Source of the DNA: Apostichopus japonicus
Taxonomy: Eukaryota; Echinodermata; Holothuroidea; Aspidochirotida; Stichopodidae
Direction: 5' to 3'
NCBI RefSeq assembly: GCF_037975245.1
Contig: NC_092571.1
Coordinates: 7,670,501 to 7,730,500, forward strand
DNA: 60,000 bases
Part shown: positions 13,701 through 25,700 of the stretch, in pieces
Layout: the number at the start of each line of letters is the position of its first letter
Position numbering within the stretch: the stretch's first letter is position 1
Notes under the pieces: model-generated
Told to the model about the DNA's origin: nothing
Seen by the model: the letters and a program-made list of their open reading frames with translations, nothing else
Databases searched by the model: none
Program-made: the position numbers and the translations under genes

Positions 13701-16700
13701 AGGATAGATGTTCGGTCTTTTGATAACTAGCTAACTGTAGGCATATACTCCTCACCCTATACCCCCCCCCCCAACAATACCCCATCATACCTCTTCCACA
13801 AAACGAAATGTTTGATTGCAATTCAATCTCCAGGGTAACTATTTGGTACTATTCTGCGCATGAGCGAAATCATGAAATTTTTGAGGCTGGAAACCATGCA
13901 TCTTTACGCAACGAGCTGAGTAGAAAACTAACCATATTCGTCGTCCTCTATGCGAAATTCAATGGAACTTGGCTCTCCTACTTCGAACCCGTCTGGAAAG
14001 TTAACTTCATCGAATGAGAGGTAAAAATATTCTGTCCCCTCGAAGAGTTTGTCATCTTTGATGTATATCTTCAAGGAGTGATACCTTTCGTCACTGTTCA
14101 ATGTAATGACCGGTGGATCGCTGTCCAAATAATAGTCGAGAGAATATGTCGCCGTACTATTTGGTTTGATAAGTAATGCTACAAAAGGGAAAAGGTTAGA
14201 AGCAGTTGCGATGTTGATTTATGAAATAAAAACAGATAAGTAAAGATATCAACAGCTTTCCAGTTACGAAAGATACGCAAAAAGAAAAGCAAATGTGTAA
14301 GGTACAAAAGTTTCGATCGAAACGAGGAATAAAAGAAAATATTTAACAGTTTTATTGTTTCACCTCAGATTTCAGTGCAAGTTTTATATCGTCAAGGAAA
14401 CACAACATTTCGGCACTTTAATCCTAGTCTGAAAACATTTTTATTAAGCAGTTATAGAGTATTTATCAGCCACTAGGGCTTATACGTGTTTGCTAATAAG
14501 TTGTTACACTGAACTAGTACAGGTGTCTTAGAATAATTGTCATAACATGCAGAGACTTTTGTTTTTGTTCTTTTTGTTTTCATTCATAAAAAAAAAACTT
14601 GTATTCAATTCATACAATAATTTACACAAACTGAATATTTTACTATTCATTGCAAAATAAATGTTGATTGTCTTTTGCTCAGCTTTCATAAAACATGATC
14701 CGATGCAAAACATGCAATATAAATATGTGAGCAAAATACGTTGTAACTTCCGGACCGTATTTCGTAATGTATGGAACGCCGTTGGGAGACGAGTACTTTA
14801 AAAGTACATAAATGACAAAGTATAGCTTATTGTTGATGCACTTACGTAACATGACTGGCTCATTCAGGTAAAGATTCGTTCGAACGTTTATTGTTTTGTA
14901 GCAATATTCTGGATTGCTGCAAGCGCCTTCGTAACCATACGCCGTATCATAGCTAAAGCTTACATTCACTGTATATAAAAAAAAGAGCAAAATACTGCAC
15001 TAAGCGTAAAATCAAGCAACATATTTCCATCATTTATATCAGGGAACGGATCCATTAATGGGGCCTGGGACCCTGGGACCTTGGGCACCTGGGACCCTGG
15101 GGATCGGGACGCTCGTGTTCAAAGCAATGTCCAATAAAGGTAGAAGATTTACCATACCTCTTGCTCCACTTTTTTATTATCAACATCTATTGATATTTCA
15201 GAGGCACGGGACCCCTTTTCTTTTCGAGAAATCTTGGATCCGCCATCGCTATGTTACTTCACATGAGAAATGCCACATCTTTTAATCTGATTGATAGTTC
15301 TTAAAGTGCTTCAATGTATTTCATAAATCATGTTTTTCATTAATGCGAAAAATCAGTATTTAAGCTTATATAAAGGCATGATGAATAATCATAAATGTGC
15401 AGAAGCTATAAGAGTTCTAGCCATTCGTCTTACAGAGTACAGCAGAGTAGATTCTCTGTCTGTACTACTACGTCATCAAATCCAAATCAGGAATGTCACC
15501 AGAGGGGGTTGGAGGGGGCGGGCAAGGGACAGAAGAAGGGTCATCTGTAGGTTAAAAACATCTATGGGCAGGGTGACAACTGTGTTTGATTTGAGTGGGG
15601 AAACCCGCAATGTTATCTTAAAAAATTGGATTCTCTGTACATTTCGTAACACAAATTTCAGTATCATTGAGTGTGCTGTTATTTCCAGTATAAGAGCACA
15701 ATTTGATGACCCTTTCTCTTAATTATTCAAATATGGGCACTTTTTTTTAACAACGGCACTATATTTAAATAATAGGCTACTTTTCAAATAACAACATGGC
15801 TCATTTTTACTTACGAAAATGAAACTGGAGTATGTTACTTTTTATTACCAAAATAATGGGGTACGTATAATTTATGAAAGGGCACTGATTTTTAACATTT
15901 TTTTTGCACGTGCGCCCTTCCCTGGTTTTGCCAGCTATGGATGTCAGTATCTAGCAAAATCTGCTTACAAAACTAGGACAAAGAATGTTGCAACTTTATA
16001 GGGAAATTGTCAATGAGAGATTCATTTAATACAAAGGCCCCGTTTGATTGAAGCACCAGAGATATGTCTACACGTTTATCATACTGGAGTATAGTATGCA
16101 TAAGTATTGCCCCTACATTTGTTTGAAACATTAAAACAAAAAGCACTGGTCACTCATATTCAACCCGAGCTCAACAATCATTTACTACCACCGCTAAAGA
16201 ATTTCCTTCCATGAGATGCTTAACTTGCTATAACTTTAACACCTTTCAAATATAATGCGAATAATATGCCTAAAAAATAAAAATAAAAACTAATAAAGTA
16301 AAAGTAGAAAATTAAACCATGATGCTTATATAGAATATCTATAGTATAAAACATATAGGTATATTTAAGTTAGTAAACGGCAGACGTAAGTAGCCTTATT
16401 TTTTTTTTTTTTAAATAACATTCCTCAATGTAAGTAAATAATATGCCTAAATGCGTGAGGCGAAAAAAGATAAACTAATCAAGCAATAATAGATAGAAAC
16501 TTTAGGAACGATGTTAGAATCTGTACGACAATACTGGTCGTCATTTAAGTCATAAACGGCAGCCGTTAGTAGCCTTATTTTTTTTTTTTTTTTTAAATAA
16601 CATCCCTCAATGTAAGTAAATAATATGTCTAAGTGCGTGAGTAGAAAAAAAGATAAACTTATAAAGCAAAAGATATCAACTTTAGCAACGATATAATATA

Positions 16701-19700
16701 TAGAATCTGTGCGACAATACTGGTCATCGTTTAAGTCATAAACGGCGTCTGATAGAGTGAGCTTACCAGTTTTCGATGACTGAACGGTAAGTACTGTAGC
16801 GGTTGGAACTCCCAGCTCACAATAAATACAAGACTTTAAACCAATCGTGTATATACTGTCATTAGTACTGAACGCGGAATCTTCTCCGTCAAATCTAAGA
16901 TATGTGGTAAAGTTATCATCGCCGGCCTCAATTGTAATATACTCTTGTTCTAAATACGCGTATCTTGATTGGCTGGCACTTGTATTCAAGTAGAGCTCTG
17001 TTAAGACAAATAAAACATTAATGCACGATAGTTGTTGTTGTTTTTTTTATTAAACAAAAACATTGCATTCACTGTAGTCAACTTGAAAATGAAGAATGTT
17101 TCCATGGTGATCGGAATTGTTACTAATGAAATACCTATTGTTTTAACAACAACTGACCCAATTACTCAAAACACTAATAAAATGGCTTTAAAAAACATAG
17201 CTGTACAGAGGTTATGTAAATTAGGTTACTCATTGCCAAACGTCCTGTTTCCAGAAGATGAGAGAACAAAGGGGGGGGGGGCATGAGGAAGACTGGGATT
17301 ACCCATGGAGAGCCGAACGTGTAAAATTGCACTGTAACGCAATTACCCTCACCCTCCTCACCTCCCGTAAATTTCTTATGCAGGATGCCTTTGCCCCTCT
17401 TGTACCAATGTTGACATACTACCATTGGCATGTGTTATACACAATTATGTAATATACAATATTTTCTTTATCATATAGAATTCTAGGTTTAACAAGATAT
17501 CCACCATAGAAGTATAACGCGGGCAACAAAAATGTTATGTACGTTAAGATATTTTTTTTTTTTTAAGATGTGAGTAATGTATCTAACGGGCTGGAACATG
17601 TGCTTTTAAACGACAAAACATACAGTCACTGGTGTAGAGAACTTATTTTATACGGGTTACTGCATGCAAATTGAAAAATTCAAATACTGGAACTTTTTAC
17701 TTCTGTTCCAATGTATATCATGTCTGAGCAATAAATGTAATGAATTATATGGTCTTCGGATGTTACTGTCGAATATCATGGACAAAATAAACTCAAAATG
17801 TTGTAAATTGGAAGATGTTTACTCACCGAAAGACGTATGATGGTTAACAATGTCTGATTGGTTGATGCGGATTGGTACTTGATTCAAATGTGTGTCTTTA
17901 ACGGTGATGTATGCCTGGTCCATGTAGACGGTAGGGTATGTGGTGGTATTAAGCACATCTGCTAACGTGTCAGCAGGTGGCGCTGTTGAGAAATGGATAC
18001 AATGAAAACCACAGTGACGACTCTCTATACATGGTAACTTGTCTCTACACGAAATAAAGAGAAAAAATTCTAACCAATTGCAGTTGCAAACGAGAAAGCC
18101 AAACGGCTTGGTGATTCCCTGCCATATTTGGTATGTATTTTACAAATTTAATAGAAGACTACATACATGAGTTTTACAGGCTTTTCCAGATACTTTGGCA
18201 AGTTTGGCTATTGTTAACCAGCAAGATACTACTTTTTAAGAAAAAGCCACCAAGGAAAAAACCTGGGCGCGAAAACCAAACTACCAAACGACTGATCCGC
18301 TCTCAACCCCAGTCCCCTTGCATCGGGTCTGTGACTGTGTGATCATCGTCAGGTGTGCATCACCATTCCCCTCGAAAGGCAACGGATACTATAGTGAACT
18401 ACACATGATCTTAGCCCACATATCGAGTATGAAGTAAATTACATAGCTTTTTCATTTTCGAGTTATCATATAAACAAGGTTTTGAGACTTTGACTTCTAT
18501 TGAACTCAAATGCGCCTTTGCTCAACACATATCCATGCACGAATAACAAGGTTCTTGTAATCAACGAGTGTGGATCTGTGTACAGAGAATGAAGTTCTTT
18601 TGCTGCTTTGCCTATATAAGCAATTAGCGTTGTTTTTTGTTTTGTTTTGTTGTTTTTTGCATTTTTTCTCAATGTTTTCAGGCTTCGAACTCTGCAAACC
18701 CTCCCAGGCCATTTACATTTATTATTCATATACAATGAGCGAAGTTCATGCAAGTTTTTCTTTTCAAGTACCGTAACTAACATGGTCTGTCAGTGTAGTG
18801 TATGGTGTCAGACTACAGCGTAAGCTAAATATATGCGATACTATCACATGACACTAAATAGTTGCTAAAAGTAACCAGTTATCCCATGGTTAACCTGGTA
18901 ATCAATCTTTAAGTGTAACAACAATTTGTCTTTCTTTTTTCCCCAATTCCTATTTTACTTCCTTTTACCGTTCGTTTTGGACAGTTAACAGTCGTAGATT
19001 GGACAGAAGTAGTGTATGGTGTCAGACTAGGGCAGAATCGACAAGGGGGAGGGGACCCGAACTAGGGCAAAATGGCCAGGGGGACCCGAACTAGGGCAAA
19101 ATGGACAGGGGGACCCGAACTAGGGCAAAATGGACAGGGGGACCCGAACTAGGACAAAATAGACATTGGGGACCCGATATAGCGCATTTATGGACACAAG
19201 TGTCCTTCGCTAAAGCTCCGTAAGATAGAATCAATATGACCCCACCCCCCTCCCCATTTCTCCCTTCTAGCCAGACAGGCATGTCAAAATAAAAACAAAG
19301 CATCATTTTTCTACAATTGTTTCAATTTATTCGAGTGCATCACAGCATATCTTCACATCAAACAAGAAAGATATGGGTCATTGAGTCATACATGTAAAAA
19401 CAAAAATGATATCGATAGTACATCACTACTTTGGTTATCGTTTGACCATAACGGTGAGGAGACTAGGGGTAGCTATTGTACGCAAAAACCTGTGTACCGC
19501 TGGCTATATGTTACAGTGTAAAAACATCAACGAATGTGAATAGAAGACACGTATTGAACACAAAGATAAGTCCATAGTGGCTTTAGTGACAATAACAATA
19601 GCGACTCGTCCGTTGGGTAGGATATCGATCAATTTCTGTTTGAGTCAAACAATTACTAGCCCTCTTGGTGTACTCTCTCACAACAAAGTGTCTGAAAGAG

Positions 19701-22700
19701 ATGATATTCAACGTCTTGGAGGCATCGTTCTTCCACTGTTTGGAGGATGCGATCACTACCTATCCTTACAGGATCTGCTACGGTTGTGACATTGATCACC
19801 CCAGTCAAACGCATCACCCGTGTGTCATGGATGCCATCGTTTATGATCACTCTATGTGGCAAGCTATCATAGACTGTATTGACCGTGACGTCGTCCACAG
19901 AATTTTTGACCGTATTTTAGCCATCCTTAAAGTGAAGGAAACTGCAGAATTCGACGGTTTGGCAGGATGTACCCGTCTATCCTGGGATTATGGAAAAGCG
20001 AAAAAGGAGGTATCTCACGCGTGAAAGAAAACGCTTTATTACCGAATACCATTTTCACACTGGAGACACACTGGATAGACCTCATCAGAGATGCTCGAAC
20101 AAAGTATGGGTCGGATATTGTAAGGGAAGCTGTACGGAATCATGCGATCGAAAAGAAAAACAATCCCTTTCGATACCGATTGCGTTTGATCGTTCTGAAG
20201 GCCCTGGTGGGAGCATGGCATGGTATCAGTTACGAGGAAGCAAAACTTACACTTAACGAACTTCAAATACTGCAACGGTTCAAAGCTGAACTGAGCGTAG
20301 GGGACTAACCTTTCTATGGTTATTTCAGGGACCATCTCGACGAATTTTCTGAAATCTTTGAGGATTTACCTACAAATGGAGCTTCGAGGGATCATCTAAA
20401 CAATCTTGTCGTCAGGGATGATCGCATATCGTTTTTACTGCGAAAAGCTTAATTGGATATGAATGTAAAACTGCCACTGACCATAGAAGCGTATGGCGCA
20501 TCTCTGATTTGGCTATAAAAGAGGCGTTTGCCTCCCAGTGAGTTTCATTCCTTGAGTTGGACTCGACAAACTCACAACTACCAACCATCAGTTCGTACCA
20601 TTGCTTGTGACGCTAAGGTGTTATAATCTTATCGCATCGTAATCACACTGCCACATCCTCGAGACGTATCATGGACTCTGCATGGACATCATTGAAAGAT
20701 ACTGAAGCGAAGACTGTGTTCGAATTAGCAACAAAACAAAAACGCATGATGATGTGGTTCATGTGGTGAGCACGCGAGCACAAAATGAGTGACTCAAAGG
20801 GCAAAAGAGCACACCGTGAGCAAAAGAGAGTCGTTTAGACGAGCAATTGAGCATATGCTCATATTGAAATATTCAAAAAGTATATCATGCACATTTTTGT
20901 TTAAAAGCTCTCAATGCATCGAATGACACAAAGAAGTACACCATATCAAGATGAGATTTCGTTGTAAAATATGCGATAAAGGATTTAACCGTCATTTCAA
21001 TCTTCGTCGACACAATCCATCATTCACGCTAGTAATCAAAAGGCGGGGATGGTAACTGACAGCGAGGATGACACTGACAGTGTGAATGGCAAAGATCGTT
21101 ATGTGAATACGCGTCGTGTCGGCGTGAAATACAAACATCGTGAAAGTGATTCGACCGATGACCGCAGTGAAGAAGACGATGACCTGGTGGATACTGAGGG
21201 AAGTAATGAACATAATAGTTCGGATGAGCCGAGTGAAACATCAGACGGTACTAGTATTAGTGAGGATGATGATGGTGACGATCACGACGACGAGCGTGTG
21301 TGTGTTGGTGGGTGGGTGGGGGTGAGTAGCAATTTCAAAAAGCTACCGATTTATTATGTATATCTTAAGTAATATAGTCTTGTTCCGTCGGGAGTCTAAA
21401 CTCTTTCGAAAGTTTATAATCGAAAAACCATAACACAAATCATTTCCCATTTGAATGATACGCCAACGTTTATGTAATCGCTGAAAACCTAACACGTCCT
21501 GTATCTAATAAGTTGTATCTGATGATATTATCACGACTTGTCCGACCGGACGGATTGACATGCTTAAGACATTTTCCGGGCAGACGATTTTATTTTTACT
21601 TCCAAGGAGACAAACTTTTCTGTGATGTGAGAATTAAATTTGATTTACTTTGTCCGGTCGGACATATTTTCCTTGCAAATAATGTCCGGTCGGACTTAAA
21701 CTATATAGGAGAACAACAGTTACTGAGGTTGTAACGAGTGTGTACTCATTAGAAGCAGGCGCGTAGCCAAGGGGGCGAAGGGGGCAGCCGCCCCCCCCCC
21801 TTGAGCATATTAAAAAAAATAATAATAATGTTTTTTATGATATCGCTAGTAATTTCAAAAGAAAAAATGCTAAGATACAACTTACAAGGCCTGGGAAGTG
21901 CCATTTCCAGCGATCTGGGAGGGATTTTCAGCCCAAATTGTCTTGTACGCTTCGCACCAACTTATGTGGCGCTACGCTTAGATAGTTTGCAGAGCCGTAT
22001 CAACGGCTCTGATAGTTTGCCTACAATTTCGCCCTCCCTTGGCAAATTCCTGGCTACGCGCCTGACTAGAAGTCTATACTTGAAAGTCATTGCAAATCTA
22101 TAGTCAGTCACAATAGTTATAATATTTCCTATAGTTCAACACCGTATCATCGACTTTTGATATTGACGTTCAAGAAAGCAACGTCACTCAGAAGACCTGC
22201 CATATTGCTTTTGATGTTTGTTTGTTTTGGGTTTTTTCTTCTTTTTATTAACAATGCATAATGAAATTTTGAGACAATAAACACATGACCTTTCACGATA
22301 AGTATCTGCAAATAAGGTATATTGACGCTTGCATACTTGCATGGTTGACAATCTAAAACTCGACTCTATGACGATACCTATATACCTATATTTATATACT
22401 GTTGGCTTAGAGCATGTGCAGCCTATATCTGCAGTATTCAGCAGCTCAGATACAGAGATCAAAGTATAGATTGCTCAACAACCTAACCAAGATCACATGA
22501 CAGATAAACTGTCTCTGAAGGGACTATAGTGATACTTCTTCATGTGTAATTTTCCAATGCCTTGATCTGTGAAGTTAGAGTATCGATGTATAAAGGGGAC
22601 TAGTGTTTAAACTAGATAACGTGGTTTGGTTTCCCTGTCCGGGCTCTAACTTGGGTACCTTTCATTTCTGAAAAAAAGAGACCTTAAAGAGACATATATA

Positions 22701-25700
22701 GCTCAACGTGTACTTGTACACATGTAAACGGCGTGGTGGTTAAATAATAGCCCTAACTGGTTACTAGAGTTGATTTGAACTATCATTAATGATTTAAATT
22801 CAAAATGTCATGACCTAGATGACCTATGACGGCTTAATTGAATGTTGAGTCAAAAATTAAGTTAACTTGCGTAAAGCAGTGATTCCGTGTGAAATTTCGT
22901 GTACCCAAATTTGTATCTATGACTCGAAATTGAGTCCTAGTTACACGTTCCATGTGACCGGAATGAAAGTTTATCGAGACAAGCGTCACCTTTCGAGTGT
23001 TGAGTGAAATGAATGTTTAGTCAAAAGTAAAACCATTCCTGCACGGTGTTTGTAAGTGACATTCAAGTCAAATGGTGTCATGGATTGGATTTAGGAGTCC
23101 AGCATGAGTCAAGTCACATTAAACTTGTAAATCGAGTAAAAATGTTCGAGTCAAGTGTCGAGTCGAGTCAAGTAAACGCTGCAGTCAAAACTAAAATCTA
23201 CACAACAACAAGATTACCGTTAACTCTATTCGAGTGAATGAATTTAGGTGTATGTGAGTCCAATTAAATTGATTCCGTGCGTTTCGAAAAAGGAAATGCA
23301 TAATTTTGCCAAAACGTTTCAATAATTAACTAACAAATTAATGATCGAAAGTATATCATAAAATATATCAGCTGAAGACAGATTTCATTCATTGGGTCTG
23401 TTACACCGTGCCTCTTGATTTAAACAAGTCAATGAGAGAACGCACTGTTATGCATATTCAGTACCAAGGAAGCTCGAAGAACAGCTGATTTGTCAATGCG
23501 ACTAGCAGATTCAGTGATAACAGTATAAAGTGTGCAAAGTCTAGCCTATATGATCACACATAATCTACTACACTTTGCACAACCTGCAATCATCATCACA
23601 ACCTCTCTCTGACTAGGCCTACTAGCGTTACTGTAGAGAACTAGGTCTCTGCCTAGGCTACTAATATTACATTCAGACCTAAGACCTACTTACATTAAAA
23701 ATGACGTTCGATGAAGCTGATTGAAGGAACATTGACTTACCATCTTTATTGTATATTCACTTCAGCAATAATCTCTCTTCCGAAGTCCTATTATATGAAA
23801 TAGTTGTCCTGTCATAAAACCTAACGCACAGGAAGTTTAAAGTCGAGGAGAAAACAAACAGTATCACTAAGCCTATACTACTATCTAACAGGATGTGTGT
23901 ACTATCAGGGAGTTGTGGAATAACATTCCCTGATAGTATGTATATGTACTGTATGCATACCTCAGCAATGTAGTATCATCATCAGTACCAAATACTGCTG
24001 ACAGACCATGCATTTGGGGATAAATAATAAATACATGGGGCAGTTATTTTTACGACACTAAGCCAGGGGCGTCGGAGCCGGTACGGACCAATATTCACGG
24101 CGCCAAAAAAAAAGGGACTAAGAAAACAAAATGGCAAAAAATAAAGAACCCAAATGAAACAAGCAAGTAGGCTAAATGTGACAACTCTGGCATGGCAGGG
24201 GTCTTGTTTTCAAGCTCGGGAAGTGCTATTTCCTTCAATCTGGGAGGTATTTCTTCAAAATTGGCTCCATTACGCTACGCGCCAACCATGGTGGCGGGTA
24301 GCGTAGTTTGACCTACCAAACGTCCCCCCGATAATTATGATAGATGGCCACACTCTGATCTGCCGTACCAATCCCATATAGCTTCCGACGCCCCTGTAAG
24401 CGACCACAAATATAAAACTAAAACTGCAGTAATATGCATGTGTAACACCGGTGTGACACCGTCGCTGTTAAGTTTTGCATATTCATAACTAAACTCACAT
24501 ATTGGCGTGGTCTAGCTCTTATAACAAGAGCCGTTTTTCAAAAATGCTTTCCAAATTTTACCATTTTTACCCCTTTTCCGTTACTTTTAGCAACTATCAC
24601 TGTCATTTTCAGTCATCAAAATGACACATTTCATTCACGAACAACATCGGCGGTACGTTGAAAAATAAGACAAATCATAGGATCAAACATTTTCTTCCTT
24701 TTTCGAAACGCTAATAATCGCTCTATAATTCAAGACGCATTAAACCTGTGAATCTGAATCAGAATGGTATCAAGTTTGACTAACTTGAATGTGTTGTCAA
24801 TTCAAACAAATTAATTTACTACCAAAGACTTGACGTATACCTTGTCATTTATTTGACTATAGACTTAAATTTTAAAAGTTAAGTCAAAGTCAAATAAATG
24901 ACAAGGTATCGTCAAGTCTATGGTAATAAATTAATTTGTATTAACGAGTCCAGCATGAGTCAAGTCACATTAATTTGTACGTATACCTTGTCAAAACGGT
25001 CTAGTATAAACCTTGATGTCGAGATCATTGAATGTGTTGTTAAAAGTTAAGTCTAGTCAAATATAAGACATGGTATAGTTAAGACTATTGTCGTAAATTA
25101 ATTTGGATTAAATTAGTCCAACTGTGGACATGTCACATTACACATAATAATCGAGACAGAACGGTTTAGTAGATGTTCTTTCTAAAAGCCAAACATAATC
25201 TTGAAGAAAAAAATCCGAGCCAATTAATATGAAATTATGACCAGGCAAGTCCAGTGTGACTCACGTCTATACCGTGGAAGTTTGATTGTGTATCATAACC
25301 GCTTCTTGTCATTTATGTCTGCCGACTAAGGAGCCCAACTTATTAATAGATAGAGGAGGATTCCAGAGATTTAGCATATTTTAATGTTGAATGTATATAT
25401 ATATTGAAGACCGGAACAGCTATGAAAACACTATTATCAGTTAAGTCGGCTGCATAAAGTCACTACTTAAAATGTTTTAAGACGTATTGCCCGTTGCACA
25501 AGGAATGGACATTTGATAACGTTTGGACCCAACGTTGAAGTATTGTTACGTACGAATATTTAAAATGATCAATATGTATAGCGTTAACTAAATACATAGG
25601 CAAGGTTAGTGTGTTCGAACTAATAAATTACAATACCTTAGCAGGCGCGTATCCAGGATTTTCACACCCGGGGCGCAAATTACTATCTAAGCGTAGCGCC

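Noticed and set aside
19091-19306. Minus-strand frame with repeated FCPSSGPPVHFALV-like segments
   Set aside because: Translation of the 30-bp tandem repeat.
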